From Filifactor villosus (GTDB lineage Bacteria; Bacillota; Clostridia; Peptostreptococcales; Filifactoraceae): a DNA stretch of 64,000 nt. A program made the position numbers and the translations under genes. This document shows, in pieces, positions 33,001-40,920 of this stretch; within the stretch, counting starts at the first letter, position 1, and every line of letters begins with the position of its first letter. Where the stretch lies: NCBI RefSeq assembly GCF_042652965.1, contig NZ_JBHSHL010000022.1, forward strand, positions 128,377-192,376. The letters are read 5' to 3'. The notes beneath the pieces were generated by a model. It searched no databases, was not told the DNA's origin, and worked only from the letters and a program-made list of their open reading frames with translations.

Positions 33001-34995
33001 ATGCGTAAGTGCTATGATGAAAACCTCGAAGTAACACAGGTCGCGGAAGTTACCGACAGCCAAAGACTTGTTATGAAGTATAACGAGACCGTTATCGTAG
33101 ACTTGGCAAGAGAGTTTGTCAACTCCGCCGGAGCCGAGAGATACCAAAAGGTAGAAATACCCTCCGTCGTGGAAGAGGACTTCTTCAAGGGCAATGTTTC
33201 TCCGGATGCGGACCTCAAGACTGTAATGTCGGACCTGAACCGTTGCAGCAAGAAGGGCCTGATCGAGAGATTCGACTCCTCCATCGGTAAGAACACCGTC
33301 CTCCAACCTCTGGGTGGAAAGCACCAGATCACCCCGATTCAAGCCATGACGGCGAAGATCCCCTCCCTGAAGGGAGAGGTCAAGACCGTGAGTATGATGA
33401 GTTACGGTTTCGATCCCTACCTGAGCGAACAAAGCACCTTTCTCGGTGCCTACTATGCCGTAGTGGAATCGATCTGTAAACTGGCGGCAACGGGAGGAGA
33501 TGCACTGCGTGCCCACCTCTCCTTCCAAGAATACTTCGAAAAATTGGGAGAAGATGAACTCAAGTGGGCCAAACCCTTTATGGCACTGCTCGGAGCCTAC
33601 AAGATCACAAGGGAGCTCAACATCGCTCCCATAGGAGGAAAGGACTCGATGTCGGGAACCTTCAAAGACCTCCATGTACCTCCGACCCTAATCTCGTTTG
33701 CAGTTACCGCCACAGATATAGAAAACGTGGTATCGCCCGAACTCAAGGGAGGAGCGAAACTGGGACTTCTGATCTCCGAGAAATCGGAGGATCAAACCCT
33801 CGACCTCGAAGGCTTCAAGAGCAACCTCAAAAATCTCAGGGAGCAGATCGAAAAAGGCAACATCATCTCCGCTGCGACAATAACCCAAAAGGGTGCCCTG
33901 CCCCTGTTGTTGGAGATGGCGATGGGCAACGACATCGGCTTTGATGTCAAGATGGAAGAGGACCTCTTCTACGCCAAGAACTTCGGTTCCTTTATCGTCG
34001 AGTACAGGGAAGACTTCGAAGGAGTTCGCCCGATAGGAAGCTCGAGCGAAGAAGGCGGAGCTTGGGTACTGAATACAAAGATCTTGGAGAAAGAAGAGAT
34101 CAGGGATGCCTACCTTCTGCCCCTCGGCAAAATCTTCCCGGGAGAAGACAGAAAGCAGGAGGCGGACCTCCTGAGCACCGCCCGAGACCTTGCACCCAAG
34201 GTGCTCAAGTCAAAAAAACCGGTGGCTGTGCCCAAGGTCGTCATTCCCGTCTTTCCGGGGACCAACTGCGAGTACGACTCGGCAAATGCCTTTGAGAGAG
34301 TCGGAGCAAAGGCGGAGGTCATTATCTTCAACAACCTCAGTATCGCGGATGTCAAACGTTCCGTCGATACCTTGGCGAAGGCGATCAAAGAGGCACAGAT
34401 CCTCTTCCTTCCGGGAGGCTTCAGCTTGGGAGATGAGCCCGACGGTTCAGGCAAATTCATCGCCAGCGTGATCCGCAATCCCAAAATCGCCGAGGCCATC
34501 GAGTATCTCCTCGATGAGAACGACGGTCTTATCCTCGGAGTGTGCAACGGTTTTCAGGCGCTGATTAAGACGGGACTCCTTCCCTACGGAAAGATCCGGG
34601 ATCTGGGAGAAGATTGCCCGACCTTGACATACAACAACATCGGCAGACATATTGCGAGAATGGTCGATACCAAACCCGTATCGATGATGTCTCCGTGGCT
34701 GTCCTGCTTGGATAAGGACACGGTCTACAGAGTGCCGATCTCACACGGAGAAGGCAGATTCGTCTGCAACGAGGAGGTGTTGGAAGAGCTGAAGAAGAAC
34801 GGTCAGATCGCCTTTGCCTACCTCGACAACCCCAACGGCTCGGCGGCAAACATCGAAGGAATCACAAGTCCCGACGGCAAGATTCTCGGCAAGATGGCTC
34901 ACAGCGAACGGGTGGAGGACGACCTCTTCCAAAATATTCCCGAAGTCGTAAAACAGCAGATCTTCAAGAGCGGGGTGGACTTCTTTAAGAAGTAG
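30049..34995 (+). CDS. purDL: PurD-PurL fusion: GAR synthetase fused to FGAM synthase
   Basis: About 1648 residues in one uninterrupted frame. Residues 1-~415 are PurD (NILIVGSGAREHAIGYKI, FVVIGPEDPLCAGLADKLE, VVLKADGLCQGKGVVIA, GGMGTYSP, EFNTRFGDPETQ). After a short linker (about 416-430) comes a large-type PurL: SDHCRHTTFRTVL, FKNETHNHPTEIEPFGGAATCLGGAIRD, SYGNQIGLTTG, and a C-terminal class I glutaminase from about residue 1390 with FPGTNCEYDSANAFE, GVCNGFQAL (Cys about 1499) and ISHGEGRF. Start ATG 30049 follows AAGGAAGGAG. In contrast to purF here, the PurL glutaminase nucleophile is intact. PurN, encoded separately, works between the two activities. Confidence 0.93.
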   Translation: MNILIVGSGAREHAIGYKIHKDNAGDKLFFAPGNAGCMQIGTCVNIQATELQNIVDFCKAENIDFVVIGPEDPLCAGLADKLEEEGIKVFGPKAAAARLEGSKAYAKEFMIRHELPTAKYKKCTTKEEALEFAKELRRTNASGTVVLKADGLCQGKGVVIAHDDKTIEDYVAQIFDEKIFGDLPLVVEEFLDGFEISLLCFIDNHSIVAMPSAKDHKKIYEAERGPNTGGMGTYSPNVQGDIYFSRIEEKIMKPFLRGLQKDEIDFRGVIFFGLMVTDAGVKVLEFNTRFGDPETQSIMLRMESNLMEVFRAVSENRLNRTNVKFNDKKVISTVLASKGYPKSYSKGYEITGLDKVDEDVVIFHAGTSAKEGKILTNGGRVLTVCTAQDSFDKAYHKVMDNIERIDFEGKTYRKDIGDLVQRVYVAKKDEYDIESGPLKKEIEESLGINLDRVKIYQRYDIENMTREDLVKISDNVLSESPVDDIYLFEDALKLQERLEHPIVVKYHRGQFDQREQGLIEAVAVAIEKDDILARSEKVYEFVGSLSTDDLKRIENLIINPVDQERGTLLGIPTTLRDSFEIKTENEIYKGFIDLDEEGLRDFFEKESPAMNMDDLKCVYDYFKKEGRDPSYTEFSMLDTYWSDHCRHTTFRTVLDNVVFAEPNNALDRTIREAYRNYLDTREELGRTKSVTLMDMATVVARYLREKGLLEDLEVSEEINACSVRIKVRVADTVEDYLLMFKNETHNHPTEIEPFGGAATCLGGAIRDPLSGRAYVYQAMRVTGSADPREKIEDTLEGKLPQKKITQGAAKGYSSYGNQIGLTTGLVDEIYHEGYKAKRMEVGAVIGAAPAENVRREEPACGDVILLIGGRTGRDGVGGATGSSKVHTETSIKTSSAEVQKGNAPTERKIQRLFRDSEAAKMIKKCNDFGAGGVSVAIGELADSLEIHLEKVPLKYLGLTPREIAISESQERMAVVIEEKDKEAFMRKCYDENLEVTQVAEVTDSQRLVMKYNETVIVDLAREFVNSAGAERYQKVEIPSVVEEDFFKGNVSPDADLKTVMSDLNRCSKKGLIERFDSSIGKNTVLQPLGGKHQITPIQAMTAKIPSLKGEVKTVSMMSYGFDPYLSEQSTFLGAYYAVVESICKLAATGGDALRAHLSFQEYFEKLGEDELKWAKPFMALLGAYKITRELNIAPIGGKDSMSGTFKDLHVPPTLISFAVTATDIENVVSPELKGGAKLGLLISEKSEDQTLDLEGFKSNLKNLREQIEKGNIISAATITQKGALPLLLEMAMGNDIGFDVKMEEDLFYAKNFGSFIVEYREDFEGVRPIGSSSEEGGAWVLNTKILEKEEIRDAYLLPLGKIFPGEDRKQEADLLSTARDLAPKVLKSKKPVAVPKVVIPVFPGTNCEYDSANAFERVGAKAEVIIFNNLSIADVKRSVDTLAKAIKEAQILFLPGGFSLGDEPDGSGKFIASVIRNPKIAEAIEYLLDENDGLILGVCNGFQALIKTGLLPYGKIRDLGEDCPTLTYNNIGRHIARMVDTKPVSMMSPWLSCLDKDTVYRVPISHGEGRFVCNEEVLEELKKNGQIAFAYLDNPNGSAANIEGITSPDGKILGKMAHSERVEDDLFQNIPEVVKQQIFKSGVDFFKK

Positions 34996-35030
34996 AAGGG
35001 TTTTATCCCGATACAGGGAAGAGGAGCTTT

Positions 35031-35143
35031 GATACTATTCTTCCTTTGGATTGTAGATATAAACGATTGGGACTCATAGAACATAAAACGGATTTTCGCG
35101 GTCGTTGAATAAATATATCCATACTTCTATTGGAAAATAGTAG
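35031..35143 (-). repeat. Interspersed repeat family A, copy A7 (reverse)
   Basis: TACTATTCTTCCTTTGGATT at the left and ACTTCTATTGGAAAATAGTA at the right, with ATTTTCGCGGTCG centrally. Confidence 0.8.
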
Positions 35144-35202
35144 GAGTTACTTCACTCGATCGAAAGATAAGAAGAAACAGACGAAGGGCAACTATTCTTA
35201 GG

Positions 35203-35338
35203 TAACACCGCATAATTCAAAAAATCAGCATAAAATCAATTTTGTACGAAGGATGAAATTCTTAAAAATACTGATATGACAAACCTTTGTATTTTATAAG
35301 ATCAAAAAAATCGGGAGTTTGCCTTTGTGCGGTGTTTC
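35203..35338 (+). repeat. Interspersed repeat family B, copy B5
   Basis: TAACACCGCATAATTCAAAA at the left, TGATATGACAAACCTTTGTA inside, GCCTTTGTGCGGTGTTTCC at the right. The right end is inside the reading frame of the reverse-strand gene at 35294. Confidence 0.88.
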
Positions 35339-35674
35339 CCTTATTTTTCCGGGGATATTGAAGGAAAGGATGCCTGTTTGCAACCTTGAAGAAATAGAGA
35401 TGAGAACGGTCGGGATCGCATAAAAACGGTTCCGGCTGTTTTTTAGGATGGGAGATACGGTTATACCATTATCGCTTGCAAGTTGCCACTCATTATCAGG
35501 AACTTGCTCTCGAAATGGAGTTATGCCACTTCCGGAGTATTCCTCTATGTTGTCAATTTTAATCTTTTCTTCTCCAAAAGAGTTATTTTGATTATCGAAA
35601 GAATATGTTGTTACCGGATTAAAGAAGAGTGTTAGGGTTAGCAAAAAACTTAAATAGTTTTTAATAGATATCAT
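35294..35674 (-). CDS. Small secreted hypothetical protein whose 3' end is made of repeat DNA
   Basis: 126 residues. N-terminal MISIKNYLSFLLTLTLFFNP is a signal peptide or anchor. The middle is Asn/Glu/Ser rich without a recognised domain. The last 15 or so codons (TPHKGKLPIFLIL) and the TAA stop are the reverse complement of repeat B5, so the original end of the gene was probably replaced. The start ATG 35674 has only a weak AAGTGG site; a TTG two codons upstream is possible. The gene and its divergent neighbour at 35799 are unusually A/T rich. It may be a degraded gene. Confidence 0.45.
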   Translation of the reverse strand: MISIKNYLSFLLTLTLFFNPVTTYSFDNQNNSFGEEKIKIDNIEEYSGSGITPFREQVPDNEWQLASDNGITVSPILKNSRNRFYAIPTVLISISSRLQTGILSFNIPGKIRETPHKGKLPIFLIL

Positions 35675-35798
35675 AATCAATTACCACTTTCATTAAATTA
35701 AATGACTTAAACTCACTGTTGTACAATGTGTCATTCTGTACTACAATTATATCATAAAGTCAATTATTTCCAAATATTGAAAAAAAGGGGTGAAAATT

Positions 35799-36161
35799 AT
35801 GAATATACCTCGCACTTTTCTTTCTATATTCACTAGTTCCGAAGATACACTTATTTTTTTGAGTTCTTTCGTTGTATTTCTCTATTTGATGGTGAGTTTT
35901 TTTCCTTTTCCAATGAAAGATTTACCAAAAAAAATTGCACCAAGTGGGTGTTTGAATATCAAGAGGGCGTTAGTGTATGATTTGTGTATTTTGTTTCTTA
36001 TATTTTTAAACAAAAAAATCTGGTATATTATAGGAAACAACACTCAATTTTTTATTCCGAATATATATTGGCTGTTGATCAGCGGTTTGTTCGGGGCAAT
36101 ATATATTCTACTCTTTATTGTGTTGTTGGCTGTAGCTTCCATACCGAATCGTTCAAAATAA
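35799..36161 (+). CDS. Hypothetical membrane protein
   Basis: 120 residues, three probable transmembrane segments (about 18-40, 57-75 and 90-113) and a short basic tail. AAGGGG lies 8 nt before ATG 35799. No family recognised. Base composition is more A/T rich than neighbouring genes, as for the divergent gene at 35674, which is compatible with recent acquisition. Confidence 0.5.
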   Translation: MNIPRTFLSIFTSSEDTLIFLSSFVVFLYLMVSFFPFPMKDLPKKIAPSGCLNIKRALVYDLCILFLIFLNKKIWYIIGNNTQFFIPNIYWLLISGLFGAIYILLFIVLLAVASIPNRSK

Positions 36162-36290
36162 GAATAAGTTCGGAATGGGGGAGTATTTGAAAACTTCTTC
36201 AAGCAATGTAAAAATATCTCAAGTAAGGATGTTATAGAATCCAACTATACAAGAATCTGAAACGAGGAAAAGGAATAACTTGTCTTAATA

Positions 36291-36346
36291 AACGCACTTT
36301 AAAAAGAGAGCCGAGATCGTGTTACGGGTCTGTGCGTTTTTCTACA
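36291..36346 (+). terminator. Probable terminator
   Basis: ACGCAC near 36292 pairs with GTGCGT near 36332, with inner imperfect pairing, followed by TTTTT. The rest of 36162-36477 shows no gene. Confidence 0.5.
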
Positions 36347-36477
36347 GTCGACCTTGACGGTGTTTCAACGAGGTATTTTTGTAGAGCTTTATGACGGCGA
36401 ATGGCTCTTAGACCTCTGTACTTTAGAGCCGGTTTATGGTATGATTTCCATTGGCGGATTGGTGGAAAGGAGAAGAA

Positions 36478-36816
36478 ATGAAATTCAACAAAAAACAGGA
36501 AACGGTCGATCCCAAAGGGTTTATCAGGATTTTCAGAACGATGTATCTCTTGCCGGATTTTTTGACGGATGATGAGGTAGGAGTGTTCCGAAAAGCAAAG
36601 GTTCTGACCCTGCTTTTTGTCACGGTCTCCTATTTTTTCCTCCCTCTCGACCTGCTCGCCGATTTTCTGTTCTTCGGTCTGGGATATGTGGAAGATATCG
36701 CCATCGCGTACTTCCTGCTCGGCAAGGTCGCTGAAGAACTCGAACGTTTTAAGAATGAGCGCACACAAGATCCGAAGGACGAGAAGATTATCGAAGCGGA
36801 TTTTAAGGAAAAATAA
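36478..36816 (+). CDS. DUF1232 (YkvA-like) membrane protein
   Basis: 112 residues. The central block KVLTLLFVTVSYFFLPLDLLADFLFFGLGYVEDIAIAYFLLG has the DUF1232 pattern (YFxxPxDLxPDxxxxxGxxDD), here LPLDLLADFLFFGLGYVED. Two hydrophobic segments make an integral membrane protein; function unknown. AAAGGAG precedes ATG 36478. The PC4-like gene follows after 18 nt, so both are probably co-transcribed with the aminopeptidase. Confidence 0.75.
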   Translation: MKFNKKQETVDPKGFIRIFRTMYLLPDFLTDDEVGVFRKAKVLTLLFVTVSYFFLPLDLLADFLFFGLGYVEDIAIAYFLLGKVAEELERFKNERTQDPKDEKIIEADFKEK

Positions 36817-36834
36817 GAGAAGGGAAGGTTTGAG

Positions 36835-37053
36835 ATGGGCGACATCAAGTATACGATCGTTGAGCGGTTGGGAGAACTCTCGACAAATGCCAAGGGCTGG
36901 TCGAAGGAACTCAACCTCATCAGTTGGAATGACAGACCCGAAAAGTACGATATAAGAGATTGGAACGAAACACACGATAAAATGGGCAAGGGGATCACCT
37001 TGACAAAGGAGGAACTCGTTGCACTCAAAGCGTTGTTGGACGAGATACTTTAG
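36835..37053 (+). CDS. YdbC-type PC4-like nucleic-acid-binding protein
   Basis: 72 residues. The sequence IVERLGELSTNAKGWSKELNLISWNDRPEKYDIRDW followed by MGKGITLTKEELVALKALL matches bacterial YdbC proteins, which have the PC4 coactivator fold and bind single-stranded DNA or RNA. The length equals the family. The site GAAGGGAAGG precedes the ATG. It sits between DUF1232 and the M18 peptidase with gaps of 18 and 14 nt. Confidence 0.85.
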   Translation: MGDIKYTIVERLGELSTNAKGWSKELNLISWNDRPEKYDIRDWNETHDKMGKGITLTKEELVALKALLDEIL

Positions 37054-37067
37054 GAAAAAAGGAGAAG

Positions 37068-38363
37068 ATGAGATTGAAACAGGAAGTAAGAGAGTATAAT
37101 ACAGGCTTGATGGAGTTTCTGAACCGCTCCGTAAGCCCCTATCATGCAGTTGATGAGATGAAGAAGAACTTTGTCGAGCAGGGGTTTGAGAGCCTGTGTA
37201 TGGAAGAAGAATGGACGCTTAGAAGAGGAGGACGCTATGTCGTCGACTTGGGCACGGCATTGATCGCCTTCGACATCGGAGAAGAGCCGAAGAGCTTTAG
37301 GATCTTGGGTTCGCATACGGACTCGCCCGGCTTTATGATCAAGCCCAACCCCGATATCAGCGAAAACCTCTACTGTAAACTCAATACTGAGACCTACGGC
37401 GGACCCATTTTGAACACATGGCTTGACCGCCCTCTGTCTGTTGCGGGCAAGGTCACCTTGAAGGGCGACAAGGTATTTGACCCCAAAACCCTCCTGGTTG
37501 ACTTTGAAAAGAACGTGGCGATCATCCCCAACCTTGCCATTCATCAAAACAGAGAGGTCAACAAGGGATTTGAACTCAACAGGCAGAAGGATATGCTGCC
37601 CCTCGTCGGTCTTTCTGATGAAGATATGGAGACAAAGAGCTTTGTTCAGCGTCTCTGCGACAAGTGCGGGGCGAAGACGGAGGATGTCCTCTCCTACGAA
37701 CTCTACCTCTATCCGAGGGAAGAGGCGGAGTATGTGGGCTTTGACGATGAGATGATAAGCTCCGGAAGACTCGACAACCTCGCGATGTTCTATGTCAATT
37801 CCACATCGCTGATGGCGGTCAGAGCAAAGAACAGTATCAATATGGTTGTGGGTTTTGACAACGAAGAAGTCGGAAGTCTGACGAAGAACGGGGCGGACTC
37901 CAACCTGCTCTCTTCCGTTCTCGAGAGGATTGCGGGTGCTTTGGGTATCGAAGGAGAGGCCTATCACACGGCAATGAACCGCTCCTTCCTCATCTCCTGT
38001 GATATGGCTCACGCGGTACACTCCAATGTACCCGAGAAGACCGATCCCACCAACAAACCCAAGTTGAACCGGGGACCCGTCATCAAGATGAGCTATAACA
38101 AAAAATACAGCAGCGACAGTTATTCCTCCGCCGTCTTTATGCAGTTGTGCGAGAAGGCGAAGGTATCGGTACAGCTCTTTGTCAACCGTTCGGATCAGGC
38201 GGGAGGAACCACGATCGGCCCGATCTCGTCGAGCAAACTTCCCATCCACTGTGTCGACATCGGCAATCCCATGCTCTCCATGCACTCCGTCAGAGAGTTG
38301 ATGGGAGCACAAGACTCCTTCTACCTTAACGAGGTATTGAAGGACTTCTTTAAAGAAGACTAA
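37068..38363 (+). CDS. M18 family aminopeptidase
   Basis: 431 residues, the usual size. Metal-binding and catalytic elements of the M18 fold are visible: ILGSHTDSPGFMIKP (His about 82), SGRLDNLAMFYV (Asp), GFDNEEVGS (catalytic Glu) and a late GTTIGP-like GGTTIGPISSSKLP with HCVDIGNPMLSMHS (His). Cytoplasmic zinc aminopeptidase acting on short peptides. Last gene of the DUF1232-PC4-like-peptidase unit; strong terminator downstream. Confidence 0.92.
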   Translation: MRLKQEVREYNTGLMEFLNRSVSPYHAVDEMKKNFVEQGFESLCMEEEWTLRRGGRYVVDLGTALIAFDIGEEPKSFRILGSHTDSPGFMIKPNPDISENLYCKLNTETYGGPILNTWLDRPLSVAGKVTLKGDKVFDPKTLLVDFEKNVAIIPNLAIHQNREVNKGFELNRQKDMLPLVGLSDEDMETKSFVQRLCDKCGAKTEDVLSYELYLYPREEAEYVGFDDEMISSGRLDNLAMFYVNSTSLMAVRAKNSINMVVGFDNEEVGSLTKNGADSNLLSSVLERIAGALGIEGEAYHTAMNRSFLISCDMAHAVHSNVPEKTDPTNKPKLNRGPVIKMSYNKKYSSDSYSSAVFMQLCEKAKVSVQLFVNRSDQAGGTTIGPISSSKLPIHCVDIGNPMLSMHSVRELMGAQDSFYLNEVLKDFFKED

Positions 38364-38395
38364 GGAAGTATCGCACAAAGACACATAGAGAATAT

Positions 38396-38434
38396 AAAGG
38401 CATGGCGGTCTTAAAACTGCCGTGCCTTTTATTA
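38396..38434 (+). terminator. Terminator after the M18 aminopeptidase gene
   Basis: AAAGGCATGGCGGT pairs with ACTGCCGTGCCTTTT across CTTAAA. Confidence 0.88.
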
Positions 38435-38525
38435 TGATCGAAATACGGTATCGCTCTAATATTCAATTATTTCATAAAGCATCGGTGTTATATTTAAATG
38501 TTTTATTATAATACAAAAATAATAA

Positions 38526-38576
38526 TTGACAATTCCGAAAAAGTGAAATAGAATGATATTAACAAGCTTGTTAATA
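38526..38576 (+). promoter_or_regulatory. Promoter with an overlapping palindromic operator for the blaI-blaR1 pair
   Basis: TTGACA 38526-38531, 17 nt, TAGAAT 38549-38554. Starting 3 nt later is a perfect 20-bp palindrome, TATTAACAAGCTTGTTAATA (38557-38576), covering the expected start of transcription. It resembles BlaI/MecI dyads in having ACA...TGT half sites, but with a wider centre than the TACATATGTA type. Confidence 0.78.
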
Positions 38577-38746
38577 AAACAAAAACCGTTAATACTTGAA
38601 GCTGAGTTAATGCTGTTATCGTATCAAAATGGCGCTCATACAAGGATAAGAATGTCCGAAACGCTCGAGCGTAAAATACATTTGTAAGGCACATCAGCTT
38701 GAGAGAGAAGAGTATAACGCGAGATCTGCAGATAGGAGTGGAAAAG

Positions 38747-39154
38747 ATGAAGTTTCCGGAGACAGAACAAAAGGTAATGGAAGTATTGTGGGACAAAAAT
38801 ATCTTGGATGAGAACGGGGAGATCACCGCCAAGGAACTCTCCGACATTCTTATCGGGAAATACGGTTGGTCCAAAGCCTCCTGCTATGTATACTTCAGCA
38901 GACTGCTGAAGAAGGAGATGATCACGAGGAGGTATCCGAATTACACGATCAAAGCGTTGGTCGAAGAAGAAGAGCTGGCACAGCCGATCATCGATTCTTT
39001 GATTAAGGATACCTATAAGGGTTCCGCCATCAAGCTGTTCTGTGCGTTTTTGGACAATGACAACCTGAGTTCGGAAGATATCGAAGTGATGAAGGAATTG
39101 ATCAGCGACTATAAACCCAAGAAAAAACAAAAATCAAAGAAGAGCGGGAGATAG
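38747..39154 (+). CDS. blaI: BlaI/MecI-type transcriptional repressor
   Basis: 135 residues. Winged helix KFPETEQKVMEVLWDKNILDENGEITAKELSDIL followed by KYGWSKASCYVYFSRLLKKEMI (recognition helix and wing) and a C-terminal dimer domain, the part cut on induction in this family. The C-terminus is Lys rich (KPKKKQKSKKSGR). Start ATG 38747 follows AGGAG at 38734-38738. It is 3 nt upstream of the sensor-protease gene and probably represses its own promoter at 38557-38576. No beta-lactamase or PBP2a gene is near. Confidence 0.83.
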   Translation: MKFPETEQKVMEVLWDKNILDENGEITAKELSDILIGKYGWSKASCYVYFSRLLKKEMITRRYPNYTIKALVEEEELAQPIIDSLIKDTYKGSAIKLFCAFLDNDNLSSEDIEVMKELISDYKPKKKQKSKKSGR

Positions 39155-39157
39155 CTT

Positions 39158-40537
39158 ATGATATGGTTTTCGAAGATAGGATTTTTGAATCGAGGACTCT
39201 TGATAACCATCTATATCCTCATCATCCTTTTGACGAGAAAGGGATTGAACAGAAGAGGGTCCAAGTACGCGGTTATGATCCTGTGGGGAATGTTGCTCCT
39301 TCGTCTGCTCCTGCCCTACAGTATTTCGATCGTCGTTATGCCGGAGCAGAGATGGCTCTATCGGCTTACCTATCCCTTTATCACCGTTTGGGACTTTATC
39401 TACCATGTCTCAAATGAAATCGGAGACTTCTTTCCCGCCTTACATCGCTTTGTGGTAGCGGGAGCAGTGGGGATCTATATCCTGTATCAGATCCTTAATA
39501 CCGATCGGGTGTTGAGCAGGGCGGAGGAGATAAGTCCGAGCAAAAGGATGAAAAAATATATGAGGAGGGTCCCTTGCAGAAGGAAGGTCAGGCTCTTTGT
39601 CAACAATGACCTCAAAGCTCCCGTTACCTATGGGATCTTCTCGCCGAAGATCGTCCTTCAGGACAGGATCTTGGGAGATGACATCTTACTTAAGTATGTA
39701 TTGGTCCATGAGATGACCCATGTCGCAAAGTTCGATGTGCTGTGGAACCATCTCAAGAACCTTCTGCTCTGCCTCTACTGGTACAATCCCTTGGTCTGGC
39801 TTATGTCGAGAATCCTGAATGAAGACCTCGAAGTCCTCTGTGACAAGCTGGTCGTAGAGAGGACGGGGGGCAAGGAGTTCAACAAAAACGAATATATCTA
39901 TGTGATGTGTAATGTAATGATGAAGGGGATACAGAGGCACCGGATCCCTCTTGAGGGAGTGTTGGGGCTCAATCCCACGGTAGAAAGGATGGTTACATTG
40001 AAGAAGATGAGGAAGGATAAGATCGGTAAGGTCCTGAGCCTTGTTGTGGCGATGTTTTTGACGACCGCCTTCGTCTATGCGGAAAAATACGATCCTCCTG
40101 TAGTTATTGAACTGGAAGGCGGAGGAGAGGTCGAGGAAAGGATCGTCAACACCGATGATCGTACGGAAGAACTTGTTGAGAACGAATATTTTTCTCTCGA
40201 TATGGAGGCACAAGCTTCGCCTCTTGCGGTCGATATCGACGAGAAGGTAACTCTGAGGGCATTTGGTAATAAGTCCCATACCTTTGATATGAGTTCCTAT
40301 ACCGAGGGGAGACATACCGGTTTTACCACAAGAATATCCGATACCTCCAGCCGAAAAAAAGTGAAATATCAGTTGATGATCTTGGAGGATGGCGAAGAAA
40401 TCTTCAGCAAAACTTATTACGGAGATGTAAATCTTAGGACAAGAAGTACAAAAGTTAATAAGGATTATACGGTAACTATAATAAATCTTTCAAATGCAAA
40501 ATTGAATTATAATATCAGGCTGAAAAGTTATAAATAG
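39158..40537 (+). CDS. BlaR1/MecR1-type M56 membrane metalloprotease with a non-beta-lactam sensor tail
   Basis: 459 residues. About four N-terminal membrane segments carry the cytosolic zinc-protease site VHEMTHVAKFD (residues about 183-193) with downstream LEVLCDKLVV. After the last membrane segment (about 290-305) an outer C-terminal domain of about 150 residues follows; it is mostly beta strand-like and has none of the penicillin-binding motifs (SxxK, KTG) of BlaR1. So the signal is probably not a beta-lactam. It is encoded with the BlaI-type repressor it would relieve. Confidence 0.82.
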   Translation: MIWFSKIGFLNRGLLITIYILIILLTRKGLNRRGSKYAVMILWGMLLLRLLLPYSISIVVMPEQRWLYRLTYPFITVWDFIYHVSNEIGDFFPALHRFVVAGAVGIYILYQILNTDRVLSRAEEISPSKRMKKYMRRVPCRRKVRLFVNNDLKAPVTYGIFSPKIVLQDRILGDDILLKYVLVHEMTHVAKFDVLWNHLKNLLLCLYWYNPLVWLMSRILNEDLEVLCDKLVVERTGGKEFNKNEYIYVMCNVMMKGIQRHRIPLEGVLGLNPTVERMVTLKKMRKDKIGKVLSLVVAMFLTTAFVYAEKYDPPVVIELEGGGEVEERIVNTDDRTEELVENEYFSLDMEAQASPLAVDIDEKVTLRAFGNKSHTFDMSSYTEGRHTGFTTRISDTSSRKKVKYQLMILEDGEEIFSKTYYGDVNLRTRSTKVNKDYTVTIINLSNAKLNYNIRLKSYK

Positions 40538-40683
40538 GAGGAGCAAAGGGTTGCGAAACTTAAATCCGCAGAGGTATAAGAACGGAGACAGGACAATGTA
40601 TAACCGAGGGAAGACTTTATATCGGGTTATCATCCTGATAAGTTGCTCCCGGACCCATAGTTTTTGTCAATGACCTTTGATGT

Positions 40684-40800
40684 TATACTATTCTTCTTTT
40701 GAGTTATGGATATAAACGATCTGTGACCATAGAAGATAAAACAAAGTTGCATAGATACAGAGTAGACAGGGTAACATTTCTGTTGGAAAACAGAACCTTA
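40684..40800 (-). repeat. Interspersed repeat family A, copy A8 (reverse)
   Basis: TACTATTCTTCTTTTGAGTT at the left, GATCTGTGACCATAGAAGAT, then TTTCTGTTGGAAAACAGAAC at the right; the right end is altered. Confidence 0.7.
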
Positions 40801-40920
40801 TACTATTCTCCGTTTAAAATGTCAGGTAAACAGAATTTATATTTACAGGAAACGTTTTGAGCAGTCGTGGAATTCAAAATTCGCAACAAGATAATTCTAA
40901 TAGATAATAGTATTATTATA
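40801..40920 (-). repeat. Repeat family D, reverse copy abutting A8
   Basis: TACTATTCTCCGTTTAAAAT then GTCAGGTAAACAGAATTTAT is the reverse complement of the D end block; AACGTTTTGAGCAGTCGTGG matches the copy near 15175 in reverse. Confidence 0.6.

Noticed and set aside
30058..33675. Very long open frame on the reverse strand opposite purDL
   Set aside because: It mirrors the codon pattern of the real purDL gene, has no ribosome site and no recognisable domain. Long antisense frames opposite other genes (37050-38384, 47414-48559, 28256-29896) were dropped for the same reason.
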